A stretch of 64,000 nt of DNA, from assembly GCF_004210375.1 (NCBI RefSeq), contig NC_134837.1, positions 154,793,310-154,857,309 of the forward strand, written 5' to 3'. A model generated the notes under the pieces. The model had not been told where the DNA came from. It did not search any database and saw nothing but the letters and a program-made list of their open reading frames with translations. Both the position numbers and the translations under genes were made by a program. The stretch comes from Tachypleus tridentatus. Its lineage: Eukaryota > Arthropoda > Merostomata > Xiphosura > Limulidae. Positions 22,621 through 33,314 of the stretch are shown here, piece after piece. Position 1 is the first letter of the stretch, and each line of letters begins with the position of its first letter.

Positions 22621-24384
22621 ACTGTTAGGTTTGGGATTTTACTACATGTATAATTGAAGAAGAATAGTATATACAACTATACAACACGTGTATTGTTGAA
22701 TAAGTTCAATAAAGTTATTTTTCAAAATCATTTGTTACCTAATCAGTGTATTTTATACTAAGTGTTTGATAAACAGGCATACAAAATTGTCTTTCTTTGA
22801 TACCTATACATTAACAATGGAATAAAACCTACTCATTCAGAAACTCCTGGTGACAGTTCTCACAAATATAAAGTGTTAGTTAAACTTGAAGTGGTAAACT
22901 AACTCTGGTTCTTGGGTTTTATCTTATTACTCAAATCACATCAAAATTAATAGTTAGTATAAAAATCCACTGGCAATACTGTTTAGGAAAAGTTATGACA
23001 ACCCTACAGATTCAACTACAGCATAGAGATGTCAGGATGTTTCAATACTAGTTTTCAAAAATTGTTAATGTTACATCATTTAATAAATTAGATTTCATTT
23101 TGTAATGTTAATAAAGATTTAACACACACATGGGCTCATTTAATAAAAATAAGGCTTACTTAACAATTAGAATGAATAATTTGAAAAAATGAAGAAGACT
23201 AAAACAATCACAAAAATTAATTTAAATGTAGATAAACTATTGTCAGAACATACAACAACTGAAAATAACATTACAAGAAAGCATCATGTCATATTCATTA
23301 ATTTGGGAGACCAGGACCATCCAGAAAGAGATTTGTAGCAAGTATTGACGTTTTATAAAAAGCGAGAACAGACAAATACAGAATCAGTAGCAAATTCCGT
23401 CCATGTAAAGTAGGCAATAGTCGGCAACACAATCAAGTAGGGTCTCTGTCTGGAAATGAGATCAATAGTGTGCGAGTTTATCAAGATGAGGCTTCCAGTT
23501 ATATCTCCTGTCCAACCTTAACATGCTTCAAGCATCTGAAAAATACACGTACCTATGTTATTCCATGCGAAAATGTAGGGTTATGTTGCTAGACACAAAG
23601 CATCTTTGAATTTCTGTTTGATTCGATTGTTGAAAATACTGCTTAAAACCATTATCATTCGAAGGATAATGGATTATGGAAATAACACAGGGATGTGTGG
23701 TGTTATTTGAAAAAGATAGTCTTAAGCCTATGCCTTTTACAATGATAATTATGCTATGGGGCTGTTGTTAAGTTTCACGGTCATTAGGAAAAGCATTACC
23801 TGATGTAGCGACATGGCCAACAAACTCGGGGAAGTTCCAAAAGCATTTTCATATAACATGTAATACAAAATGGCTTTGAAAATTTTTATATTGAGCTAAA
23901 CCCGATAAACAAAAACTTAAACTCTGACAAATGTATACATATGATACGCACCTAAATATAAACAAATTGTTCCCCTAAAATATCTGTAAAGATGTCAGAT
24001 TTATTGATACAACACCTTCTTAGATCTACCAAACAAAACATTAACTGTGCTGAGCTTGTTAATGTGTAAGCAAACAAAAACCATCTGTCTGGCGAAACTT
24101 TAAAATATATAAAAGTTTCCGGTATGAAACAATTATTATTTTAAATTATCGTAATTAAATAATTTTACTCTAATGGTAAAAAAAGAAAATCCGTTAAGTA
24201 TCATATTTTTAAAATATTTCTAAACACTTGTAGAGAACGAAGTGTAGACACAGAAACATTAGTCATCTTAATATGTATGTTGTGTTATTACAAAAAGAAA
24301 AAAGGATATTTTAAGAATTTGATTTTATATATGTTTTACGGTTGTGTGAATGTTTTAGTAGAACAAAGTCATATTTATCTGACT
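22621..24384. other. No gene called; one weak coding-like patch
   Basis: Mostly AT-rich. Around 23390-23592 both strands have about 65-codon open stretches of balanced composition. On the minus strand a TTTTTCAG-type acceptor sits near 23540. I could not assign either reading to a family, so no exon is called. Confidence 0.4.
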
Positions 24385-24385
24385 T

Positions 24386-24470
24386 TTATGTGATCCGAGG
24401 AGAATCGAACGCCTTACTATAGTATTGTAAGTCCGAATACTTATCGTGCGATTGGTACCAGTAGTGTGTA
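24386..24470 (-). repeat. tRNA-like SINE head fragment
   Basis: On the minus strand: GGTACCAATCGCACGATAAG (A-box side), GGACTTACAATACTATAG, then GCGTTCGATTCTCC (B box). Resembles the head of the third SINE family (CGGTATGTCTGCAGACTTAC). No tail seen. Confidence 0.45.
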
Positions 24471-24644
24471 TTGGAGAATTGTGTCTCATTGTTAACCAAC
24501 ACGAGTTTTCATTAGTATATCTACACATGAATCATGCAACTTTCAGTAGGAAAACATGTGACTGGTAGCTACACTTATAGCATTGATAACAATTCTACAG
24601 CAAATATTCATTCTTTTCAAGTCTCTAAGTTCTTTCATCTTGGA

Positions 24645-24686
24645 ACTATATATATATATATATACACACACACACATATATATATA
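24645..24686. repeat. (TA)n(CA)n(TA)n microsatellite
   Basis: ATATATATATATAT, then ACACACACACAC, then TATATATATA. The transposon at 24687 appears to have inserted in this run; matching TATATATA lies on its far side. Confidence 0.95.
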
Positions 24687-26678
24687 TTAGGGTGCATCAA
24701 AAAACAAAAAGTTGTGACACTCAGTCGCTCGCTTATAATTTGATTCCATTCAATGAAAAAAATCAATCCAATACATTAATATTTAGGGGTTGCGCAATGC
24801 GCACAAAATAACAACGTGCTTCCGGAACCAAACGAAAAGTTGGCATTAGTGAAAAGCTAGCTTCGGCTTTAGACGGAACCCAGATCAGTGACCGAAAAGC
24901 CGCGCAAATTTTGCTTCCTTTTGCAGCTCATATTGGACATAATATCGAGGATCTTGCCATTAGCCCAAGTTCCATAAGGAGGAAACGAATTACTAACCGT
25001 ACTCTTCTAGCAGCTGAATTGAAGGAGTTTTTCTCCAAACGTTCCTTTGACATTACATTGGGATGGTAAGCTGATGCCTGACTTGGTTGGCAGAGAGAAG
25101 ATCGAACCTTTGGCAATTTTAGTTTCAGGTGAAGGTGCAGAGAAGATTCTTTCACTGCCCAAGATTGATAGTGGGGATGCAAATTCAGTAGCTTCTGAGA
25201 TCGGATCAGAATTAAATCGCTTTGCTTTGACACCACGGCGACCAATACAGGATCCAAATCTGGCGTCTGTCTGAGGATTGAAATGTTACTTGAACGTGAG
25301 CTCTTGCACCTTGCCTGCAGACATCACATTTTGGAGATTCTTCTGAGCGCTGTATTCTCTACTCTCGTGACAGAGACATCAAAAAGTCCAGATATTACTT
25401 TGTTTTTAAACTTTAGAGATTGTTGGCCTAAAATTAATAAAACTAAGTACATAACAGCAGTAGAAGCAATGCTACTCCGAATACAGCCTTGGAAGGATGA
25501 TATTATTCAATTTTGTCAGAATCTCCTTCAATCTCATCAACCACGGGACGATTATAAAGAGCTCTTGGAATTAGCTGTCATTTTTCTTGAATCTCTTCCA
25601 CACGGACGTTCTTCAGTTTCTTTCCGTACTTCTGGTGCTGTACATCGTGCACGATGGATGGCTCGAGCAATATATTCTCTAAAAATTTGGATGTTCCAAG
25701 AGGAGTTTGGTAGACTGCAACCACGGCCTGCTTCATTTCGTGTTTCATTTGACGCACATTTCTGCAGCAAACTTAGCGATTTGTGTGTCTTTATAACTAA
25801 ACATTACTTGCTCTCATGGTTTACAGCTAAAAATGCTTTCGTGGCAGCTTGAAGGGACCTTACACTACTCAAGGAACTTGCATTGCATGAAAATCATATG
25901 ATTAAGGAAGTTGGTACAAAGGCAATTAATCGGCATTTATGGTATTTATCTGAGGTTGCAGTTGGTCTTGCGCTCTTTGATGATGGTGTAACGAATAGCG
26001 ACAAGCTCAAGATGGTCTCAAATATGAATACCGTGAAAGGATCTCCTAGGCCAACTCCACGTTTAACAGTTGATGCTGCAAGCAATGCTGTTTCCAGAAA
26101 ACTTCCAGATTTTTTTACCTCGGCAAATAAGAAAATTTTCTACCATCTGGATATTAGTAGCGCATTTTTATCATTACCACCGAAAGTGTGGAGCGCCTCC
26201 GAAGAGTACAAACAAGGAAAGGACAGAGTAAAGAAACTTTTTGTGACAAATGACGCAGCTGAAAGAGGAGTAGCTTTAATTCAACAGTTTACGGCAAAGG
26301 GCCGCACCAAGAACGAAGATCAATTTCAGTATATGATTCAGGTGGCAAAAGAACATCGGCGAACATAATGCGAAGGGGGCAGGCAAGATAAAACTTCAAT
26401 GAAATAAATTTTTCTTTCAAGTTTTTATGTTTTTGCTAATTGTATAATCAATAAATATTAAATAATTTATTTAAATAATTTAATTACCATTAACAATGTA
26501 ATGTAGGGTAAATTTAAAGAAAATAGTGAACTTTGCGAGGGATGCGCGACCCCTAAATACTTCGCGATTGAAATGAAACTTTGTCTATGTTCTTTTCTCA
26601 TGCAGTAGCACAACTGAGCAACTGAGCAAAAAAATGGGACATTTTAATTTTTATCCTTTATCCGCTGACGCACCCTAA
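24687..26678 (+). mobile_element. DNA transposon of an unassigned family, about 2.0 kb
   Basis: Ends are TTAGGGTGCATCA and TGACGCACCCTAA (12 of 13 matched as inverted repeats) within TA repeats, consistent with a TA or TATA duplication that cannot be resolved. A second, subterminal inverted repeat lies inside: TTTAGGGGTTGCGCA at 24782-24796 and TGCGCGACCCCTAAA at 26543-26557. The interior carries one long decayed protein on the plus strand. Confidence 0.88.
24851..26368 (+). pseudogene. Transposase-like protein of an unassigned family, broken
   Basis: The frame opens before 24851 with I-S-D-R-K-A-A-Q-I-L and S-P-S-S-I-R-R-K-R, shifts near 25060 to read L-H-W-D-G-K-L-M-P-D-L, and shifts back after 25274 to L-A-C-R-H-H-I-L-E-I-L-L. 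A single TGA at about 25850-25852 separates that part from the in-frame C-terminal part (N-R-H-L-W-Y-L-S-E-V-A-V-G-L-A-L-F-D). The W-D-G-K Asp and the H-A-R-W-M-A-R-A-I-Y-S-L-K-I-W-M-F block look like conserved core positions. I have seen similar proteins among hypothetical proteins of arthropod and cnidarian genomes, without a characterised function. Being framed by inverted repeats, its likely role is transposition of this element. Two frameshifts and one stop inactivate it. Confidence 0.75.
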
Positions 26679-26689
26679 TATATATATAC

Positions 26690-27330
26690 TCGTATAGTTG
26701 TTACTTACACAGACGGGCTCTTTTATTATTGTAGGCATAACAGACATATCAGAGGCGTAGGATGGCGTTTTGATGTATAAAATAATAGAAGCATAATTAA
26801 AGTTATACCAATAAAACGGCCTGGTTTAATCATATGGTTGCGTGGTTTGGTTTTGTTCGATCAACAATTCCTTTTTAGTACAAATGGTAGGAAAGGCAAA
26901 AGCAAATGAGTTGAAATCAAAATAAATAAATAAATTCCGTATCGCTGTATCTGTTAACTAATGTGAAACTTTTCCAGTAATCTGTATTGACAAACCTATC
27001 CTAAAACATTTAATTTTTTCCAGTATTCTATATCTCGGTAAAATACTGATACACCACATTATATGTCTTTTTAACGTGGTCGATTCAGCCAACAGCAATA
27101 AAAATCGTATTCACGTATCATATTTATTGTATTCAGGTGTATAACAATAAGGAGTGTTAAAATATACATTTATGTCTCAATGTTTTAATCACAGCTCACA
27201 ATTGTAAACACATATAGTTATTTTAAATTGGTGAAATACAAAATACAAGGACAGAAAGACATAAACAATTGACTGCCAAATCCCTTACTGTTCGGTTCGA
27301 CAAGAGTAGTTTTCTGTAAATGTTGTACTG
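26690..27330. other. No gene seen
   Basis: AT-rich sequence without recognised motifs. Confidence 0.5.
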
Positions 27331-27337
27331 TACTTTA

Positions 27338-27485
27338 GAGCCGTGGGTGAATTATAATAATGACAGACGTGTAACTGACCGATAAGAGTACGTATACATG
27401 AGAATGGTGTTGACTAATAACTGCCTTCCCTCCAGTTTGTCACTGCAAAATTAGAAACAACTTGAGCAAATAGGGTATGCCTAGG
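27338..27485 (+). repeat. SINE 3' fragment (long family, head missing)
   Basis: Begins in the body (AGCCGTGGGTGAATTATAAT), continues through GTTGACTAATAACTGCCTTC and CACTGCAAAATTAGAAACAA, and ends at TAGGTTTGTG where another SINE begins. The tRNA head is absent. Confidence 0.7.
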
Positions 27486-27487
27486 TT

Positions 27488-27762
27488 TGTGTGTTGGCCA
27501 AGTGGTTAGGGCACTCAACTTGTAATCTGACGGTCGCGGATTCGAATCCTTGTCACACCGAAACTTGCTCACCCTTTCAGTAGTGGAGGGCGTTATAATT
27601 TTACGGTTAATCCCACTATTTATTGGTATAAGAATAGCCCAAGAGTTGGCGGTGGATGGTGATGACTAGCTCCCTTTCCTCTATTTTTACACTACAAAAT
27701 TAGGGACGGCTAGCTCAGATAGCCCTCGAGTAGCTTTGTGCGAAATTCAAACCAAACATAAT
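27488..27762 (+). repeat. SINE, long tRNA-derived family, full length
   Basis: Head GTTGGCCAAGTGGTTAGGGC (A box), GGATTCGAATCCTTG (B box), full body and CGAAATTCAAACCAAAC tail. Sits head-to-tail behind the fragment at 27338. Confidence 0.9.
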
Positions 27763-27858
27763 CGTTGAACATGTAATTATTTGTGGAAAAACAAGCACAT
27801 GCAGTCTATTTAAATTATAGTTTAACGAATTTATCTGAATAGTGTTTCAACCACCGAT

Positions 27859-28086
27859 TTAAAGTATGAAAGTATTGGAAGCTGAAGCAGTAATGTGTTC
27901 TTGTAGAGAAATGTTTCTTTGGTTCGCACCAATGAGATTAATGAAAACATCAGTACACGTGCGGTTGATTGGGATTTCTTCAAATAAGCTGATGCCTTTT
28001 TCGGAAGAAACAGTTTCTCATAAAGTTCCGTCATTGTTTACTAAATACTTCAAAATATGAGCCAGGGTTGCACGGAGATCAAATTA
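27859..28086 (-). other. Candidate coding remnant, unassigned
   Basis: On the minus strand one frame reads A-T-L-A-H-I-L-K-Y-L-V-N-N-D-G-T-L, a TGA at 28018-28020 (a C-to-T change from CGA would do it), then E-T-V-S-S-E-K-G-I-S-L-F-E-E-I-P-I-N and on through a further 40 or so residues to TAA at 27859-27861. Composition is strongly protein-like for an AT-rich region. I do not recognise the family. Two overlapping frames starting with ATG (27831-28034 minus, 27866-28060 plus) look less protein-like. Confidence 0.3.
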
Positions 28087-28480
28087 TGTAGTAAGTCTTC
28101 TTTCATTAGTTTTTAGGTTTTTCATAATTAGTGAATGTTTTTTAGGGACAGTACAAAAGACAAACAATTTTCTTTCTTTAATCTTGCCCAGAAGAGTTCT
28201 TATTTTGACAAACCTTATACCATTATTCCATTATTCATGGAAATATTTCGTTTTCTTAAAGCACCATAACAATGATATATTCCTTTCACAGAGATACATC
28301 GAAATCAAATATCTCGTCTTTACAATTTTAAATTGATTGAATGCGATTAGTTTATGATATCTAGACTCTCGAGAAATTGGTTTATAGATAGTTAGTTTCA
28401 TCAAAATACAAATTCTAACATTTTCGAAGTAAGTTTATATTAACTTTTAGATTAACTTGGTTAACATTTATAAATAACTG

Positions 28481-28750
28481 GCCCAGCATGGCCTGGTGGG
28501 TAGGGAGCTCGACTTGTAATTTGAGGGTAGCGGGTTGGAATCCCCGTCACACTAACATGCTCACCCTTTCAGCCATGGGGGCGTTATAATGTTTCGATCA
28601 ATCCCACTATTTGTTAGTAAAAGGGTAGCCCAAAAGTTGTAGGTGGGTGGTGATGACTAGTTCCCTTCCCTCTTGCTTTACACTGCTAAATTCGGGACGG
28701 ATAGCACAGATAGCCCTCGTGTAGCTTTGCGTGAAATTCAAACCAAACCA
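28481..28750 (+). repeat. SINE, long tRNA-derived family, full length
   Basis: GCCCAGCATGGCCTGGTGGG head, GGGTTGGAATCCCCG B box (one change), complete body, GTGAAATTCAAACCAAACC tail. Confidence 0.9.
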
Positions 28751-28755
28751 AATTT

Positions 28756-29265
28756 AGATCGATTGATAAGATTTTCACGTCACGATTTTAAGCATTATAA
28801 AATGTAACCACACTTCAACTGAAACGATACATTTATTTATAAAGTACATTTTATAAAATTCTGTACGTGATGGGTTGAAAACAAAATAAAGGATATTTTC
28901 AGATTCGGTATACAGGAATTACTTTTGAACTTGTAGATATTTCAATACAGTAAAACCATTTGAAACTCATTACATCTGTTTACCCCCCACCCCCCTTTAT
29001 AACGTCGAATGAAACGTGCTACATGAAGGAGTCTAAACTATCACTCGACTCTTCTAGTACTTCATTGTGAATATACTAAGTACTACTGCTCTAGATTCCA
29101 GTAGACTTTTGCGATATTGTTGTGTAATTTTTGACCAAATTATATTAAACAGAAGTCCATAATTGTGTCAATATAGTTTTCGATACCTTTCATTCCTTAA
29201 ATTCTAGGCTAATTTAGGATTTCTAGTTATTGCTATAACTACTTAAAAACGCTACAAGCATTTGT
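28756..29265. other. No gene seen
   Basis: AT-rich, with a C-rich run (CCCCCCACCCCCC) at about 28984-28996. Confidence 0.5.
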
Positions 29266-29270
29266 CAAGT

Positions 29271-29516
29271 TTGTTTGTTTATTTTGAATTTCGCGCAAAG
29301 CTACACGAGGGCTATCTGTCCCTAATTCAATAGTGTAAGATTAGACGGAAGACAGATAGTAATCACCACCTTGGGCTACTCTTTTACCAGAGAGAAATGG
29401 GATTGACCGATGCATTATAGCGGCTGAAAGGGCGAGCATGTTTGGTGTGATGGGGATTTGAGCCCGAGATCCTCAGATTACGAGTCGAGTGCCTTAACCA
29501 CATGGCCATGCCCGAG
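29271..29516 (-). repeat. SINE, long tRNA-derived family
   Basis: Starts with the GTTTGTTT tail complement and TTTCGCGCAAAGCTACACGA, ends at GTCGAGTGCCTTAACCACAT-GGCCATGCC. The B-box complement is GGGGATTTGAGCCC. About 20 bp of the body between TCACCACC and TTGGGCTAC is missing. Confidence 0.88.
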
Positions 29517-29519
29517 CAT

Positions 29520-30500
29520 TGTGAAAAGTTAGATTTATATTAGTGAACATATGTTAAGGTATCCAAAGGTAAAATCATATCCATTATAATAAGAGGTAAG
29601 ATGCAGTGTTAAGTTTGAGGCAACTAGATATAGTTCAAGTAAACGATAACTTATTGCGGAGGACTCCAGAAACTGGATTTAACTAGTCTGTATAAAAATG
29701 GATCTTTAAAGCTTTAAAATTTTACTTTTTATGAAGCATCATTATTATCGTGTTTGTATTCTTCTTGCACTTTAGTTCAAATCGATATTGATGAATTTCG
29801 CAGCGCCATCTCGATGTTAAACTGCTTCCAAACAAATATTAAAATATTGGAATTTTAAATGCAAAGGCACCCAAAGATTAAGGACATCTTGTGGAGCCCA
29901 GTAATACGACCGAATACTTATAACTCTAATAGTCTGTTATTAATGCTCTTGGTGAGCAGACACAGATAGTCCGTTTTGAAGTTTTCTGATAAAAAAGAAC
30001 AACAAAAAAAAACGTAGAGTGAAATTCTCGATAATTGCAGCAACTAAATTAAAATATACATCACGCAATTTATCATTCTCAAAAGTATAGTTGTTAGTAC
30101 CAACGTTTTTTTATTTCAGTTTCTTTTTTAGTTTGATTATTTTTGAAATTCTCGAATTTCTAATAACGCTTGTTAGTAATTGTTTACATTTTGTTCTGTT
30201 TAGTACTAGAGAAATATGATACTTTCTACAGAGTGTTTCCCCAAAGTAAAGTTGTAAATATTTCGATATGCATAAGATAAACATTCCCTTCCCTTTTTAC
30301 TTATTAGAAATCAATTTGTAGAGTCAATTAGCTTGCTCAAAATTTGGATATTTCATTAAAATGTTGTTCGAAAACGTATTTGAATTGATATCCACTAAAT
30401 TTATATAGCCCAGTTATCGGTAGTTTCATTGTATTAATTTTCAAGAGGTAATTTCTATAAAATGATAACTAACGTCAACCTATCCTGATTCTTGTTATTT
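29520..30500. other. No gene seen; possibly intron before the exon at 30505
   Basis: AT-rich, no coding pattern. It ends in the pyrimidine-rich tract TTCTTGTTATTTTTAG that forms the acceptor for the next feature. Confidence 0.45.
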
Positions 30501-30504
30501 TTAG

Positions 30505-31032
30505 AAAGAAACAAAGGCGAATGTTTTTACCAATAAGAAGGACATCCAAAATAGTAATGCCTCAAATAAAATAACAAACAAAATCACGAGTCTTGAAGGA
30601 TCACATACAAAATATTTTATACCAATACAGCCTCATAAATATCAACTAATTAACCCATATATATCACAAACTCTATTAACTGAAAAGAAGAAGGTACCTT
30701 CACATTGTAGACGTTACAACAAATTTAAGAAATATAAATCAATAAGACCACCTTACTTCAAAGAACTGCGGGATTTGTTTCACGAAAGGAAATCATCAGA
30801 ATCAAAGTGTTCCGAGGAATAGAGTAGATAGAAAAATTGAGAAACGTAAGCTCCTGAAACATATTTAGATCCACAAGAAGGTTTTGACTTGTGTTTAACT
30901 GAATTAGAAAACCAGGTGCAAAACACCAATAGAAGAACTTCTATGATCGGACAATTTTCGTCACTAATAAGAGAGAGTGGAGCTCGATTTATGTTTCCTT
31001 GTCCCGAATTTTCACAAACTACACATCAATAA
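30505..31032 (+). pseudogene. Candidate terminal coding exon, probably frameshifted, unassigned
   Basis: A good acceptor (TGTTATTTTTAG, AG at 30503-30504) precedes 105 open codons with no ATG start, rich in K, S, N and R and including C-R-R-Y-N-K-F-K-K-Y-K-S-I-R-P-P-Y-F-K. The frame meets TAG at 30820, then TAG 30829, TGA 30838 and TAA 30847, exactly nine bases apart. From 30850 the same frame is open again for 60 codons (Y-L-D-P-Q-E-G-F-D-L-C-L-T-E-L-E-N) to TAA at 31030-31032. The next frame over is open across the stop cluster, so two compensating single-base indels would explain it. AATAAA-type signals follow at 31028 and 31043. No family recognised. Alternatively the gene ends normally at 30820 and the rest is chance. 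Confidence 0.4.
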
Positions 31033-31310
31033 AAGATTTAAAATAAAATCTATGTAAATAGAAAATAAAAAGTTATAGAGTATTTAAAAATTGCCTGTTT
31101 TATCGCGTTAAAAATCCACGTTTGTTTCAAAGAAAATGATTATTTATTACAGAAGCTTTATAAATTATAATTTCACTGTCGACACAACACAAAAATTGGG
31201 GAAAGAATGATTTCAAATTAGTTATTAATATTTTTTGGATATATACAAAACTGTTTAGTTTAAGAGTTATTATTCAATTTATTTGGTGAGTTAATATTTA
31301 ATGATTTAAA

Positions 31311-31440
31311 AAAAAATCATAGCAAGAGTGTTGAAAGTGATTATTTAAGTTTGGTTGTATAACATGGCAAACAAACAAACTTACCACGTTATACAATCAA
31401 ACTTAAATAATCACTTTCAACACTCTTGCTATGGTTTTTT
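31311..31440. repeat. Inverted repeat with 60-bp arms and a 10-nt spacer
   Basis: Left arm 31311-31370 and right arm 31381-31440 are reverse complements at 56 of 60 positions (core AGCAAGAGTGTTGAAAGTGA). The spacer is ACAAACAAAC, like the AAAC tail of the SINE family. The SINE fragment at 31441 abuts the right arm. Could form a long hairpin in DNA or RNA. Confidence 0.95.
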
Positions 31441-31630
31441 GATAGCCCTCGAATAGCTTTGTGCTAGCCGTCCCTAATTTAGTAGTGTAAGACTAGAGGG
31501 AAGGCAGCTAAGCTGGTCATCACCACCCACCGCCAATTCTTGGGCTACTCCTTTACCAACGAATAGTGGGATTGACCGTACATTATAACGCCCCCACGAC
31601 TGAAAAGGCGAGCATGTTTGGCGCGACGGA
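31441..31630 (-). repeat. SINE fragment, long family, head truncated after GCGCGACGG
   Basis: Starts at GATAGCCCTCGAATAGCTTT (tail side, rearranged: the CTAGCCGTCC block follows immediately) and ends at GTTTGGCGCGACGGAG. The tRNA head is missing. Truncation occurs at the same place as in the copy at 35239. Confidence 0.85.
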
Positions 31631-31859
31631 GTACTAATAATACTGTGAGTAAAAGTAAGTACTGTGAGAAAAATAGTTTATATTGTCAATTATATTCTAA
31701 AGTAATTGAATCCGCCTAAGTGGATATTTGAAAATAAAGATTAATTATTTAGAGTTTTGGATACAACTGGGATATTTCATGGTGTAAATAATTTTTTGTA
31801 CATACGTTTGTCTCATTTTGAAGAGATTATTATTTAAAACAAAAAACTGGTATTTGACT

Positions 31860-33310
31860 AGAAACAGGAGTCTACCAAAGGTTACATGGGGTATAACAGA
31901 CAAATGGGTAAAGAAATGTTATATTTGTTATAAAATATGTAAAGTTGCGAAAGAATGGAAGTCCATTACTAACAAGCAACAGCAGAAATCTTAGTATAAA
32001 GCTGCTATAACAACTTCTTTCGATGGTGTTGTTAAGAAACTAGAAAAGTTTGACTGTCAACATAGATGCTGCTGCCAAAAGAAACAGAATCAATAAAAGA
32101 CGCCAGATTTACTATGAGAAGGAAGTTCCATTTCCATGGTTAATCAGTACACGACTAACAATCGACTTAAGTTAACAAATGGATCAACAGTGCCAATAGT
32201 GATTGGAGCATGTTACAAATATTCAGAAGTACCAAGAAATCACAAGCCAGTGAGTGAAGAATATGTTGGGGACAAAAGAGTGAAGTGCCTACAAGAAATT
32301 GTTTGCAGTAGTGAGAACCAGTCTACTATATTATGACCAAATGAGAGGCAAACTACACACGTGAGTATGTGTGTGTACTTATTGATGGGACAATGAGAAA
32401 GTGTCCCCTAAGAAAATAAAGATAAATGGACTATATTATATGGGAGACCTGGAGACAACAGTATAAAACATCCATATTTTACGAAATTGTTTAAAACATA
32501 CCAGCTAGTAGAAACTCAGATACCAGATCGAAAGAAAATTGATGAACAATTGGTGGTCACCACTAGTGGTCAAGAAAAGAAGAGCAAGAAAGACATCAAG
32601 ACCTTACAAGTGTCAAAAAGGGGACATCCCGAATGTAGGTTTGTAGGAACTGAAGGAATCATAAAAGAAAGTCCCTCCATTGCAGAAACTTTGGGACAAT
32701 GCCAGGGAAAAAATTTAACAGAAGACAAAGGAGACGGTACCAACAGAATAGAGAAACAAAAGGGAGTGCTATATCAGACCTATCAAAGACTATATGTATG
32801 AAAAACATACATATATAAACGAAGAAGCATTGGCAGTCACCAATAGAACTCAAGAAAATAAGAGCAAACATAACACGAAGATCTTACAAAGGTCAAAAGG
32901 TGATATCACGAATGTAGGTTTGCAGGAATTGAAGGAAGCGTAAAAGAAACATTTTTCACTGCACAACCTTTGTGACAATATATGGGAAAAAATCGAGCAG
33001 AAGACAAAGGGGTAAAGCACTTATAGAGCAGAGAATTAGAAGGAATTGCTGTACCAAATCAATCAAACAGAGAAATTATACTGGGGAAGTGTAGCAAATC
33101 ATAACAACAGAATACAGGACTCAACTGATCAAACAAATTCACGAGTTGACTGTGCAAGGACACCTAAGAGCAAAGAAGATAGCAGATAGATCCACTAGTT
33201 ATTGCCTTTGCCCAGGAATCATCAGAGATGTGAGCAAATCTTGCTGGCCATGTACTATCTGCCAAAGGACAATACCAGGAGGGAGGGTGGTTGAGGTGTT
33301 ACTAGGGGAG
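31860..33310 (+). mobile_element. Ty3-like LTR retrotransposon remnant: protease, linker, integrase zinc domain
   Basis: Around 32200-32310 the sense matches the aspartic protease of arthropod Ty3-like elements (Y-V-G-D-K-R-V-K-C-L then E-I-V where D-T-G is expected, then C-S-S), so the catalytic Asp is lost (32295-32303). A charged linker follows (K-K-S-K-K-D-I-K-T-L) and occurs twice. From 33100 the integrase zinc-binding domain reads I-H-E-L-T-V-Q-G-H-L then C-W-P-C-T-I-C-Q-R-T-I-P-G-G-R-V, with both His (33140, 33161) and the Cys residues kept. No reverse transcriptase or RNase H lies between protease and integrase and no integrase core follows. No LTRs recognised. The element is dead. 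Confidence 0.72.
32569..33010 (+). repeat. Diverged tandem duplication inside the Ty3-like remnant
   Basis: CAAGAAAAGAAGAGCAAGAA ... GAATGTAGGTTTG ... GACAAAGG (32569-32728) is repeated as CAAGAAAATAAGAGCAAACA ... GAATGTAGGTTTG ... GACAAAGG (from 32852), an offset of about 283 bp. The copies differ by many changes, so the duplication is old. Confidence 0.75.
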
Positions 33311-33314
33311 ATTT

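Noticed and set aside
23390-23592. Coding-like 65-codon stretches on both strands
   Set aside because: No family recognised on either strand and only a single weak splice signal, so no exon was called.
24687-24692. TTAGGG as a telomere repeat
   Set aside because: A single unit, part of the transposon's terminal inverted repeat and mirrored at 26673-26678.
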